Below, in pieces: positions 11,711 through 23,579 of a DNA stretch of 57,256 nucleotides (its first letter is position 1; every line of letters begins with the position of its first letter). The position numbers were made by a program, and so were the translations under genes. The notes below the pieces were generated by a model. It had not been told where the DNA came from and searched no databases. It was given only the letters and a program-made list of their open reading frames with translations. This stretch comes from Amanita rubescens. Lineage: Eukaryota; Basidiomycota; Agaricomycetes; Agaricales; Amanitaceae. The stretch lies in NCBI GenBank assembly GCA_015039365.1, contig WION01000329.1, positions 1-57,256 of the forward strand, in the 5' to 3' direction.

Positions 11711-12951
11711 GGCGGCACTTTGGGTAAAAGAGTGTGAAGGAAAAGGAACGTGAATGAGGTGTTCGGAACTTGGACCTGAATTGCTGGCAAGGCGTATATA
11801 AATAACCTAGGGGCGTCTCGACGCTGCGTGTGAAATTCAATTTAAATGAATAGGGATGGTTCGAACATACAACCTGAGCGCGTTCCTAGTACGTTTGTTT
11901 TAAGTGATCAACAGGCCATATGGCATATACTACCACGATTTGCTCTCGAGAGTAAGGCACGTGTTGAAAGTAGGATTCGGAGTCTGGACACCTGTGACGG
12001 GGGCGCGTGATGTTGAATGTGACAGGTACCATCGCTCCAAAAACGCTCACCAGTACACAGCCAACGCTGAAAATGTGAATACTCCTAAAGGTCAATCGCG
12101 TCCCAAGATATGTTACAACGAGCCTGGTTATCGCCACTGAATGCTACGCCCACATGAGACAAGCAAAATTCTCTCGATGATGAAAGGTGTCAATCAGAAG
12201 TGAAAGTGACACTTTGAACGCTTTCTTTTGGACTCGCCTAAAGGATTTTCCTTGGGCGCTCGACATTGGTGTTCAAATGAAGACATCATGCGCCCAGAAA
12301 CATATATAAACTGTTCCATGAAATGGACTACGACATAGCCCGGAATGCCCCGCCGATTGGACGACGGTGCCAAACCAGACGTCTGACTCTTACGGTCCAC
12401 TGCGCCTGTGAACGCGGGATGAGCCATTCATGTGGAGATGTAAAGATGTAACATGTGTGGGAGGCCAAAAATGGAGAAAACCGCGGTTGCTTTGGACATG
12501 GTATCCCACCATCGAACTAATTGCCCTTTTCCTCTATCTGGATTCATTGATATCGGTCAATTGCAGGTACAAGCTTATCAATATCCTGCAAACACATTCA
12601 ATTGAAAAGTCTTGCTTTTTCATTCTAGTTTTCATTCTAATCCTTTCTGGTATAGTGAAACGCGTAGGTTGGTCAAAAATATCCTTGTCAGGTACGATAC
12701 TTGGATGACATGGTCGTCGGGTGTCGTACTTCCGGAGGTCGTGGTTCCCTCGACAAATTTGGCGTTTTGATCGGAATAATTTGGCCCGACTTAAAATACG
12801 CAATCCATCGGATGTAGAGCGCCTCTGCCCTGACGGCGCAGCTTGCCCCACCGCCTCTCGGAGTACTTTCCAGCTTTTATTTATCTTCTCTTCCACGTCG
12901 TTCGTTCGTTCAACAGCCTTGACCCTTCTGTCTACGTGGAGATGGAGTCGT
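11711..12951. other. Intergenic, no gene recognised
   Basis: It separates the leftward zinc-binding gene from the rightward membrane-protein gene and must hold both promoters. A minus-strand frame at 11,886-12,137 has a hydrophobic stretch (FSVGCVLVSVFGAMVPV), but no neighbouring exon or family supports it. Confidence 0.45.
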
Positions 12952-14860
12952 TCTTGGGAACGACTTTGGGTGCGTTACTCATAGGTGGATTGGGAACCGC
13001 CATGTACGGAATCAATATCTACCGGAGTTAAAGGGAGTGCGCTAAACGGTCATCCCACAGACTCTACGGGTGTACTAATATCCAGATATACGTGTATTTC
13101 AGCAATTATCGGCAGGATCGGCTGATATTGAAATCCACGGTAAGTACTAACGAGGATTCCGGGCCAAACGAGCTGACTCTTCACAAGGTCGTTTTTCTTT
13201 GGTATGAAAAAAACTAGGTACCGGAAAGAATTCAGAAATTGAAACATAGCAGGATCGTGGACTCGTTTCATATGGTTTTCACCATCATTATCCTCTGGCA
13301 TTACTTGATTGAATCGTTCGGGGACTATCTGGCTTTGCTGACGACTCCTTGGTGCGTTTTACGTCTTATGCTTCAACTCGTGTATCAATCTGTCATATAG
13401 GTCGGTTAAAGTACGCTGTTTATTGTCTTAACGTGCCATGTATACTGACTTGGACACCTTTTTAAGCTACAAAACAGCGTGAACGTGAGTTGAAGTTGAA
13501 CCCTTCCTTGTTGACTGCGACTGACGCCTTTTGTCCACTAGGTCCTCGCAATCCTTGTTGTGCAAACGTGTGTTCATGGCCACCTTCGTATTCTAGTGAT
13601 ATATACTAATTCCACTCCTAGCCTCTACACTATGCGAATCTGGACATGTAAGGCGTCGAGATTCATTTTGCCCAGCAGGTTAAATATATATTCTCTTTAT
13701 CAGTGAGCTCAAATCTTGATCACAAATGTTGGGCACGTGTTCTAGTGAGTCGAATCTTAAAGACATGTCGATTTAACTGGTGATTCTTTCTGCAGAGTGT
13801 CGTCCTTGTAGCCGGTTACAGTAGGTCACTCGTTATATGCGCGTCGCGGTCACTCACCTATCCCGCCCAGTTAGCGGAATAAGTACGTTGAGATTCTTTA
13901 TCTGTTTACACGCCTAACTCCTGCTTGGTTCAGTTCTTGTAGTGGAGATGTGAGTACGATCTCGAGAGCTTTTCTCCGAAAGATATGAAATATACAACTA
14001 TTAGATGGCGTACGATAGAATATACGGAAGTTGCACAATACCGCGTATGTCTTCAAGTCCATTTTTGTGCATGTGAACCTCGACTGCTAACATCGTTCAT
14101 TCGTAGTGGGCGATTTACTTGTCACTCTCCATGTCCACGTTCAACGACTTTATGATAGCAGCTGCAATATGCCATTTGCTAGCTACCTGTGGGTCAACGC
14201 TATCAGAGTGAGTTTTTTATCTTGGGTTTCAACTTTCGCTCGCAATCCTAAAAACGGCTCTCAGGATGAAATCCAAAGTTTGGATCATTATGCGTTATGC
14301 CGTCATTTCAGGGACTTTAACAAGGTATGAAACGTTTACTACTTATCTCAACCTCGAGTTGACATGATTTCTTAGTTTCTTCTCGTTATCCGCGTTGATT
14401 TCGGTGATTAATTCTTTTTATTTATCTTGACACGAATCAGAAACGTTTAACATGGACGCAGTTTTACATTATGCCTAGCAACCTCATCTACTTGGCACAG
14501 ATTTTTTTAATCTCAAAACGTAAGCCAAGGCTCTACTTACGTTCAGAATTCTGGGAATTGATTATATTATTATTAGTGTATATCAACAGTTATCTCGCCA
14601 TGTGAGTCTTTTGTTCGAGTTTGCATTATATCTATACTGAGAGATTCGCGTATAGGTTGAACGCGAGGAATAGCTTGCGTGAATGCGGGTTGTTAAATTT
14701 ATCCAGGATGGAGGCGTGTGTGGTAGATCCACGCCGCTCGGAGCATGTGATACCTGTGACTGATATGGAGATGAAACGCTCTACTCTGGCTGTAGACAAT
14801 CATAGCATGTCAAGTGAAGAGTCGGATTCCGTGCATTTTATTCGAACCGTGGCAAGATAG
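12952..14860 (+). CDS. DUF6534-like multi-spanning membrane protein
   Basis: The chosen start is MESFLGTTLGALLIGGLGTA at 12,952. Exon 1 ends at GCC AT and, after an intron of about 60 bases, joins LYGCTNIQIYVYFSNYRQDR, the family signature. Exon 3 (from about 13,251) reads RIVDSFHMVFTIIILWHYLI and SFGDYLALLTTPW. Several further short membrane exons follow with ordinary GT..AG borders. The last exon ends with EMKRSTLAVDNHSMSSEESD and SVHFIRTVAR, the usual hydrophilic tail of this family, and TAG at 14,858. The expected topology is six to seven membrane helices with a cytoplasmic tail. The family is large in agaricomycetes and of unknown function. Inner exon borders between 13,400 and 14,600 were not resolved. 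Confidence 0.75.
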
Positions 14861-15144
14861 ATAGGGTGGGATAGGTTCAAATTGATTGAACCAACAGATT
14901 TGACATCTCCGGTTCTTTGAAAGAAAAGAGTATTTATGGTGTATGTAAAATGAATCGTATTTAATTGTAGTTGTAGTACGGTTAGGGATGTGTAGAGATT
15001 AGGAATGAATAGTGGCACGCGATATGAGTTGTAAACATGTGGTCAACATGCAGCATATGCGTGGAGGTTCCGCGGACGCTGCCATCGCAAAAGCCGCTGC
15101 CCGGTCGGTCCATCGAATGCGTGAGCGATGGGCAAGAGCGCAAC

Positions 15145-15659
15145 TCATGCTCGTCTCGCCTTTCCCCTCTTCTTTGGTTTTGTAACGGACTCGGGTAACC
15201 ACTCATTCGCACTCAAATCTTTATCGGAGTCAACCGGTTTTTCCACTCTTTCCACTAGAGGTGGTCGGTCGAGTATGCTCGAACTGGTATCTTGGTTGGG
15301 ATGCATTTTCTCCGCCCGTGCAGCTGCCTCTGCGATTTCTTCAGGGCTAACCTCCTCTCCTCTCCTTATCCGGGCTGCAATATCTGGTGTGATACGTATT
15401 TTCTTGACGTTCGTTTGAAAACCTGGTGCTGTAAAGCAAACACGTTAAGGTCAAGCTGAAACCAAATTTTCGTTTCGCACCGCCTTTTCCAATCCCATGT
15501 ACTTTTAGACGCCAGGCGAGGTACCATTTGCGAGCAAAGTAACCTGCAGATAGCAGGACTGGAGGTATACTATTCCAACACTCGTTAGTTAGGGTAAGAA
15601 TAATATATGCCTACGTACATTATCCACCACAACGAAGGGTATTGATCAGACTCTTGCAT
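15145..15659 (-). CDS. Short membrane-anchored protein, family not recognised
   Basis: Exon 1 starts with ATG at 15657-15659 (MQESDQYPSLWWI) and joins IPPVLLSAGYFARKWYLAWR, giving a single N-terminal membrane helix followed by basic residues. After a second intron the last exon encodes APGFQTNVKKIRITPDIAAR, IRRGEEVSPEEIAEAAARA, a variable acidic linker and a basic end (TKPKKRGKARRA) with TGA at 15145-15147. The helix followed by a soluble alpha-helical tail suggests an organelle membrane protein with a cytosolic domain. The ITPDIAARIRRGEEVSPEEI part looks like a small helical interaction motif. No function is assigned. It lies head-to-head with the FIST gene, with about 40 bases between start codons. 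Confidence 0.68.
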
Positions 15660-15700
15660 GATTGCGTGCCACGTGGCAAACGATCAACTCAAGTCAATCA

Positions 15701-17215
15701 ATGCCAGTTCTTCACCTCAGCACGATCATCTCTCGCAATTCAACTTCTCTCCTCTCACACATTTCTCACCTCGCTAGATCCTTCCCAAACCACCCCCTCT
15801 TATTCACACTTTCACACAACAGCACAACAGACTCTGCGGTTGATTTATCTAGGATAGTCGGACAGTTGACCACTTTCTCTTCGCAGTCGATCGGGTGTCT
15901 CTCTGCACCGTTACCGGGGCCGCATTCGGGGTTTACAGCTTGCTCGTTGGCGATTTTTGACCCTCAAAATGTCGCGGCCGTGTTTCGTTCGACGGTTCCT
16001 GGAAGACAGCGGGCGCAGGTTGGTCGATGGAGGCCAGTTGGACAGAAAAAGGAACTTGACAAGGATCTGCGATTAGGCCAAGGTTGGTGGCAAGGAGAAA
16101 GCGTAAAAGATTGGGAAAACGTTTGGAATTCCAGTGTTGAAACTCAGGTGTTGCCGGAAGGATTGAAAGGCAAAGAGTCAGTGATTCCGTATAAGCTTAT
16201 GGTCTGGCTTTTTGACTCGCGTTTCAGGGATATCTCATCTATCGTATACCTGACGGACGATGCACCCGAAGGGTTGTCCAGCTCGTTGTTATCCAACTAT
16301 TCCAATTCGTCACAAATTGGTCTCGTTGCTTCCTCAACGCCATTCGTAAACGGCAGACCGTTCACGCTCTTTCACAATAAACACGTGTACGACTTGGGCG
16401 CCGTTGGGATTGCTCTCAAAGGATCCTCTACGCGCGATTTTGCCTCTGGCGTCTCTTTCGTCGGTCTTTCGCCTGTATCGAAACCCATGAATGTAACACG
16501 GTATGCCTCGCTTTGCCTTCACATTTTGGCAAAAGCTCATATATATATGCGCATGTAGATGCGAAGGCAACATGGTCATCTCGTTGGACGACCAAAATCC
16601 AACTCAATTATTACTATCGTGTATTCGCGAATCTAGCCTCGCTGAAACTCCTTCCAGCCTCAAAGATGACCTAGGATTCGTCCTAGGCGTTGTCGAAGAC
16701 GGAGAGGTGACGTTTCGCATCAATGTATCAGACAATTGTTTCTCAACTGGAGCTTAGCTTGTCCAGGTGCACAAGATAACCGCCGGTGACCCGTCCCGCG
16801 GGACCATCTCATTGGGTACCCAAAGTTCTCCTAAAGAGGGCGCTACCGTTCAGGTGCGAATTGTCTAACTACTTTATCCTATTTTTATCTCATTCGAACC
16901 TAGTTTTTCCACCGCGGGACAAATTCGCTACACGATCCTCTCACAGAACAAGGCATACTTTTCGCACCATATGCATCGACTGGGGAGGAGCCATCATTCA
17001 AGCCGAAATCATTGAACTTTTTCTCAGTTACTGGAGACGACATGTTCAAGGCTCAAGCAAATAGCGAAGGCGCATATATCTTACAAGATACTTTTATAGC
17101 GGCGAGTGAGAATGGGTTTTTGTTCAGCCCGAAGCAGCGTAAGCTACGGGAAAACTCGTGGACTTGCGCTGTCCCTGGGGCTCTCGCTACTTTGGAATGC
17201 GTCTATGGAGATTAG
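15701..17215 (+). CDS. FIST-domain protein (about 454 aa)
   Basis: Four exons join in frame: 15701-16500, 16559-16724, 16767-16853 and 16904-17215. The start MPVLHLSTIISRNSTSLLSH was preferred over an in-frame ATG at 15,662 because the FIST homology begins there. Supporting blocks are QIGLVASSTPFVNGRPFTLF and LGAVGIALKG (FIST N-terminal domain), KITAGDPSRGTISLG and PKEGATVQFFHRG (FIST C-terminal domain), and a final block with TGDDMF near the end. FIST domains are sensory ligand-binding modules; in eukaryotes a FIST domain occurs in FBXO22-like proteins. No F-box is visible here. Ligand and pathway are unknown. The gene appears intact. Confidence 0.78.
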
Positions 17216-18474
17216 GGAGTATACTACTGACCAGGCGGCGTTTAATGTTAATGTTATGTACTAAAGAAAGATACCCTGTGCTTATTCAAATTCCGAAGCC
17301 CGAAAGGACAAGGTCGCACGGTGTTAGCCAAATGAAAATGAGTAGCGTGATATGTATTTCAAGAGGCAGTCATCGTGATTGGCATAAATTTGACTTGTAC
17401 CGCTGATCTCCCTTCCTTTCTTTCCCTTATTCACTCACCACACCACCTCATACACTGAGGCAAACACTAATGAAACTATATTGTCTTCATTTTCCTTGCT
17501 TCCTCTTGCCATTCTTGATTGTTAAAACTTTCATTTACCAATGGCCCTGAAGCTTGCCATTGAATCTATGTTCTCATGTAGCTTGTCATCCACTGTGGTA
17601 TCCCTGTCTTTCATTAACATGTTGATGTTAAGCATATTAATGAATCTCCATCCTTGACTTTCATATTTCTTTACAGCCAGTGAGTTAATTCTTTGTTGTC
17701 AGACCACATACAAGTGTTGATTCAATCACAAAATGTTGAGAACAGATATACAGTACAGTAGTACAAAAGCAGAAAACTGAATGAGAAAGGCTGAAAGTAC
17801 TATAGCTAATGAGTTAAACATGAGAGGATACTAGGGCAAGTTGACATGCCATTGAGTGGAGGTTTTACTAGGATGTGCTGAAGATACTAGGGGCAAGTTG
17901 ACATGCCATCATTGAGTGGAGGTTTTACTAGGATGTGCTGAATATACTATATCAGCAATTCCAGCTCAAAGAAGACAGGGACTGAGTTACATAATAAATT
18001 GTTAAGAACTATTTTCCTGAATTCAGCACACTCTTCATCAGATGGGTGATGTTTGATGGTGAACCAATCACTGATGTCCTTTGACCTCAAGTAGTGATCC
18101 ACTTCTTGTTCAACCAGTGCATGCTGGGTCTTCAGATAAAGTTTCCAGGCCTTGGTGAAGCCATCAGTGGAATTGCAGCCTTGCTGGACAATCCAAAAGG
18201 AATGTTCAAGACAAATAAGGATGGCTGTCCATGTAATGGTAAGAAACTGCAAATATAGAAAGGGTAGGATTAATCAGACCAAAGAGACAGTGCAAAGAAG
18301 GTGCCTATGTAATTGGGAATACTTGAGTGAAGGGAATGAAAGAAGGAAATATGACCTTACATTGAATTGAGTTTTCACAAGACCCTGAACATTCATTACC
18401 TGTGAAATGTAGGCCTAGTATTAATGGAGTAGGGCAAGGAGAATGGATGGGAGAAGACAGGTACAAACTAAACA
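17216..18474. other. AT-rich spacer leading into the minisatellite
   Basis: No gene is recognised. A minus-strand frame of 101 codons (17,947-18,252, with phrases such as WKLYLKTQHALVEQEVDHYL) looks weakly protein-like but has no family and no supporting exons. CpG is scarce here compared with the genes to the left. Confidence 0.4.
17828..17945. repeat. Two-copy tandem repeat, about 59 bp
   Basis: The block CAAGTTGACATGCCAT ... TTTACTAGGATGTGCTGAA occurs twice in a row with a three-base insertion in the second copy. Confidence 0.85.
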
Positions 18475-20245
18475 AATGTTAGGAATTCAAATTGAGCTAG
18501 GAGGCACACAGTGACTCACTGCCTGGATGGGATTTCATGGCAACATGTCAGCAATTCAAATTGAGCTAGGAGGCACACAGTCACTCACAAACTGGATGGG
18601 ATTTCATGGCAACATGTCAGCAATTCAAATTGAGCTAGGAGGCACACAGTCACTCACAAGCTGGATGATATTTCATGGCAACATGTCAGCAATTCAAATT
18701 GAGCTAGGAGGCACACAGTCACTCACTCCCTGGATGATATTTCATGGCAACATGTCAGCAATTCAAATTGAGCTAGGAGGCACACAGTCACTCACTCCCT
18801 GGATGATATTTCATGGCAACATGTCAGCAATTCAAATTGAGCTAGGAGGCACACAGTGACTCACTGCCTGGATGGGATTTCATGGCAACATGTCAGCAAT
18901 TCAAATTGAGCTAGGAGGCACACAGTCACTCACAAACTGGATGGGATTTCATGGCAACATGTCAGCAATTCAAATTGAGCTAGGAGGCACACAGTCACTC
19001 ACAAACTGGATGGGATTTCATGGCAACATGTCAGCAATTCAAATTGAGCTAGGAGGCACACAGTCACTCACTCCCTGGATGGGATTTCATGGCAACATGT
19101 CAGCAATTCAAATTGAGCTAGGAGGCACACAGTCACTCACAAGCTGGATGGGATTTCATGGCAACATGTCAGCAATTCAAATTGAGCTAGGAGGCACACA
19201 GTCACTCACTCGCTGGATGGGATTTCATGGCAACATGTCAGCAATTCAAATTGAGCTAGGAGGCACACAGTCACTCACTGCCTGGATAGGATTTCATGGC
19301 AACATGTCAGCAATTCAAATTGAGCTAGGAGGCACACAGTCACTCACAAGCTGGATGGGATTTCATGGCAACATGTCAGCAATTCAAATTGAGCTAGGAG
19401 GCACACAGTCACTCACTCCCTGGATAGGATTTCATGGCAACATGTCAGCAATTCAAATTGAGCTAGGAGGCACACAGTCACTCACTGCCTGGATAGGATT
19501 TCATGGCAACATGTCAGCAATTCAAATTGAGCTAGGAGGCACACAGTCACTCACTCGCTGGATGGGATTTCATGGCAACATGTCAGCAATTCAAATTGAG
19601 CTAGGAGGCACACAGTCACTCACTCCCTGGATGGGATTTCATGGCAACATGTCAGCAATTCAAATTGAGCTAGGAGGCACACAGTCACTCACAAGCTGGA
19701 TGGGATTTCATGGCAACATGTCAGCAATTCAAATTGAGCTAGGAGGCACACAGTCACTCACTCCCTGGATGGGATTTCATGGCAACATGTCAGCAATTCA
19801 AATTGAGCTAGGAGGCGCACAGTCACTCACTCCCTGGATGGGATTTCATGGCAACATGTCAGCAATTCAAATTGAGCTAGGAGGCACACAGTCACTCACT
19901 CCCTGGATGGGATTTCATGGCAACATGTCAGCAATTCAAATTGAGCTAGGAGGCACACAGTCACTCACTGCCTGGATGGGATTTCATGGCAACATGTCAG
20001 CAATTCAAATTGAGCTAGGAGGCACACAGTGACTCACAAGCTGGATGGGATTTCATGGCAACATGTCAGCAATTCAAATTGAGCTAGGAGGCACACAGTC
20101 ACTCACTCCCTGGATGGGATTTCATGGCAACATGTCAGCAATTCAAATTGAGCTAGGAGGCATACAGTCACTCACTCGCTGGATGGGATTTCATGGCAAC
20201 ATGTCAGCAATTTAAATCAAGTGAAGGAGGCACACAGCAGCTCAC
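18475..20245. repeat. 69-bp minisatellite, about 25 units
   Basis: A tandem array with a 69-base unit (core GGCAACATGTCAGCAATTC, then CTAGGAGGCACACAGT). Copies are nearly identical except at a three-base site before TGG (AAC, AGC, CCC, GCC, CGC), a GGG/GAT/AGG site after it, and C versus G in CAGTCACTC. Because 69 is a multiple of three, long frames stay open (18,527-18,859 and 18,872-20,032), translating to a 23-residue repeat, but CAGTGACTC variants create stops in at least three units and no flanking exon or signal is seen. It is best read as noncoding. The last unit, near 20,200, is degenerate. Confidence 0.95.
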
Positions 20246-20632
20246 CTTCTAGATATGAGGTGAATCATTTCTATCAATTTGGAATTCTCCATGTAACTTG
20301 CTTATTACCTCCTATTCATGACATTCAGAAGTTACCTTCCTATCACTTTGAAATTCTCACATCATCCCCCTTATCATTTGCATAATTAGTATATTGTCAA
20401 ATGAGCTTAATGTCATACTCACATACTGAATACCCAGATTAAACTTTGTCACCAATATTTGGTCATGATACTTACATCCTGAAACAACTGTCATCACCAT
20501 CTTCCCTGGCTCAAGTAGAAGTGGACTCTCACATAATCCTTCTCAGTTTCAGTCATGGCTCAAGAAAATGCATTCAATTTGCATACCTGCTGATAGCAAT
20601 GTCCAAACCAAGATGCAGCCTTGAAAATCAAG
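20246..20632. other. AT-rich spacer after the minisatellite
   Basis: No gene recognised; it may include the 3' end of the leftward GTPase gene, whose last exon is uncertain. Confidence 0.4.
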
Positions 20633-21870
20633 TTATCCTTTGTTTATTTGAGCACTCAAATCTCTACAATTGAAGAAAAAATGTACCACTGTTGAGGTAT
20701 TCTCAAAGATAAACCTCATAGAGAGATAAGTTGAAGGAACAGCATATGAGTGGATGACAGACTGGTTCGATGCATATTCAATGCAGACCTCTAGGTTATT
20801 CTGTTGGACAGTGACAAACAACATCTTCAGTGCCATGTCATCAATTGATGCCGCTGTCTGTTTGATTAGTTCCCCAACTTGTTCCTGATGATTACCTTCA
20901 TCCTCCTGGATAGCTGGGCATGCTATAAGTCCCAAGATTGGTCACTAAATGTGAAGAGACATACATTCAAATCGCACATATGTGCAAGGCGGAAACTTGT
21001 AACCCTTAAGTGGCTTCTCAAATTTCTTCTCCAAGGCAGCACAAGCAACTTCTCTATTCTTCTCATCAACCTCATTCCTATCATAGACCTGGGTGATGAG
21101 ATCATCGAATTTCGTGAAGATTGCCACAACCGGAACTGTCTGTGGTCAGCCACAGTCAAGAGTCTGGAGATTCTAAATGATCTTACCATTGCCACATTGT
21201 TGCTCATTGAAGAACCTCTGTTCCAATCCCAATAACGGGCGAGATATGTCCGGGGCAAAACAAAACCTGAACACATTGTCAGTTGCGCCACATAAAGGAA
21301 GGATAAAACTCACCATATTGCGTGTATTTGGTCCTTTACTTCATTCGCTTTTGCCTTCTCTTGTATGAAAGAGACTACGTCCTGAAGTTCCTGCTCGCCT
21401 CCTGCCTCAAAACCAGGAGAGTCATGGAAGATGAACTGTGGGTTGCTCTCGAATGAAAACTCGTCATGGACATTATGAATCCCTCGCTACAGCATCAAAG
21501 TCAACAACCTGGTTCAACTAGAGAAATGCGCAAGGATCACCTCCGAGGTCGGGTTAATCTGTCGGTGGAAGGGATGATGAAAGTGAGGTATCAATCGAAG
21601 CGGATATCATACCTTGCTGTAAACTGGATCCTCCTTTGTATTGCAGACCCGCTTCAGCAGTGTTGTTTTACCGGCATTCGCCCTCCCGATAACGAGGATA
21701 CGGAAGTGGGTGTACTTGGCTCGGAGTTTCGCAGCTTCAACTTCCCGGTCGGTCGTCATCGAAGTTGATGCAGTGGGCGTGCTCTGCGATCCCCGTCCGA
21801 ACATCTTCTTCAGGCGATTGGAAAGTCCTTTAGACCCTTTGGCAGTCTGTGGCGGGCGTTGGTCAGCCAT
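20633..21870 (-). CDS. G-domain (P-loop) GTPase-like protein
   Basis: The start is the ATG at 21868-21870 (MADQRPPQTAKGSKGLSNRL). Exon 1 holds FRILVIGRANAGKTTLLKRV with the P-loop GRANAGKTT. Later exons give RGIHNVHDEFSFESNPQF and IFHDSPGFEAGGEQELQDV, a switch II/G3 region (HDSPGFE), QIHAIW, and AIFTKFDDLITQVYD, which carries the TKFD G4 motif. Then come KYFPP-like and HQEQVGELIKQTAASIDDMA segments near 20,850. These phrases in this order define the agaricomycete 'G domain-containing protein' group related to AIG1/septin-like GTPases, usually soluble and of unknown role. The C-terminal exon border and the stop at 20,633 are uncertain because sequence quality falls into AT-rich repeats there. 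It is followed on the same strand by the kinase. Confidence 0.78.
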
Positions 21871-22063
21871 ATCGATGAGGGGAGGAGATAAGAGCTTTCG
21901 GGTCCATCCACGAGGCTTCTCGTAACTTCAGTTCAGAACGCTCCTTATGGAAGGCGATCGTTATAGAGTTCTCCCACGCACCGCAGAGCCTCATTGTTTT
22001 CGTAATGTACTCTTTGGATAAGAGCCGTTTATCCCAAGTGGTTCATATCAAGACGCCATATAA

Positions 22064-23294
22064 TCACAAAACCATAATTTTTTCCACAATATCCTCCATC
22101 GCAGGACGCCTCACCGCTTCCTTCACCCAACATTGCTTAATCAACTTCCACGCCCTATCACTCAAAGGCGGCTTTTCCAATCGAGGCGGACGCTTCCCCC
22201 TTGAAGAGACAAGCTTCACGATTTGAATCTCATTCGCACCCTGGAAAGGTATAGTATCGAACTGGATCTATGCAATTTACGCGTTGAGCGTCTAATTCCA
22301 CCAACGCAGACTTGGCGCACTCTCACCTCGTAATAAAGGCAACCAAAAGCATAAACATCCGATTTTTGCGTTCTTGCGGTCAATTGCCCATCGTCGTCTG
22401 ATTCTGAGACATCTGCTTCCTCTTCATCCCAATTTCCGAGTAACTCAGGCGCCGCAAAGTTGTAATGTAGCGCTCCAGATTGCGTGACAGTAGCTTCTGA
22501 ATGTCGAGTTAACCCAAAGTCGGCGATTTGAGCGTGGAAGTCACAGTCCAAAAGAACGTTGTCCTGCGATAGATATGTCAGTTATCTAACCAGGCAGGTT
22601 GAGGTGGACGTACGCCGCGGAGGTCGCCGTGAACTATGCCTTCTGAGTGGATGTATTGGATGCCTTCGGCTACTTCTAAAATCTATAAAGATTGAGCTTT
22701 GAATATGAGCAGGTCAAGTGAACTCCGCACAAGTCTTTGGATCTCCAATGTCGAATGACCAGTCTTCTTTCTCCACTGAGAAAGAGTACCGTTCTTCATG
22801 TACGGCGATACAAGGAACATGCGAGAAGCCGATTCATCTTCAAAGATCCCAAGAAATGGCAGAACGCGCTCGTGATTTAAAGATCGCCACATCAACGCTT
22901 CTCGACAGAAATCCTATCAAACAGCAATTGGTATATCCGTTCAAGATTAGTAAGCGAAACGGCTTACATCGTCATGACGAGTTTTATATAACAATTTCAG
23001 CGCAACGGCAGCTCCCTTGAGTTCTCCCTTGAAAATGAACCCAAATCCTCCGCGACCTACATAATCATAATCAACCTTGGCGTTAATCCCTTTGACGAAC
23101 AAAGAGCTTGGTGTGACAGGCGTCTTTGTTATCATTTTCAGCATCAGTCGCCTGGCTCGGCGGTTCGCATCCGGTACTTCGGAACATGACAAATGGCCAC
23201 TGCATAGCAGACGGAGCATAAAATCGAGCAAAAGCTCAGTGTCGGATTCACTAGTGAGTTGTAAAGCAACGTTGGCATAGTTCTTCGTTGTCAA
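22064..23294 (-). CDS. Protein kinase (serine/threonine, TKL-like)
   Basis: The kinase core is complete. It has the glycine loop VGRGGFGFIFKG, beta-3 VALKLLYK with the ATP-anchoring lysine, the hinge region MFLVSPYMKNGTLSQW, the catalytic loop HGDLRGDNVLL (HGD instead of HRD) split by an intron between G and D, DFG in IADFGLTRHSE, APELL, KSDVYAFGCLYYE and the C-terminal CWVKEAVRRPAMEDIV. TGA lies at 22064-22066. An N-terminal helical region precedes it (LTSESDTELLLDFMLRLL). The first in-frame ATG is at 23,292-23,294, but the frame continues upstream to about 23,390 (EQHLLFFAKLDKPGSP) and a further exon is likely, so the start is uncertain. The activation segment (QSGALHYNFAAPELL) is short. 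Such kinases are expanded in agaricomycetes; substrates are unknown. Confidence 0.82.
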
Positions 23295-23579
23295 GAGTGA
23301 GCGTGCAAGGTCGATTGTCGCTATATTGACGACAGAGCCGATAGGTGATCCTGGCTTATCAAGTTTAGCGAAAAAAAGTAGATGCTGTTCAACTTGCTTA
23401 TTTTATACCTTTTCCCCTCGTAAAATGGTGAGCAGCGATGAAAGTGGAGAAGCATATACCTTCAAAAGTAAGTTTAAGTTTATATTCGATCTCGGTCGTA
23501 CTTTGATTTACCTTCGTATTGACATCTCTCGTCTGTATGCTCTTGTCAACTTTATTTGCTACAGCGTCCTTGAGTTTGA

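Noticed and set aside
18527..20032. Long repeat protein with a 23-residue unit
   Set aside because: The frame is open only because the 69-bp unit is divisible by three; stops recur in variant units and there is no flanking exon, signal or promoter.
18475..20245. CRISPR array
   Set aside because: A eukaryotic context, no distinct spacers; the units are contiguous 69-bp copies with point variants.
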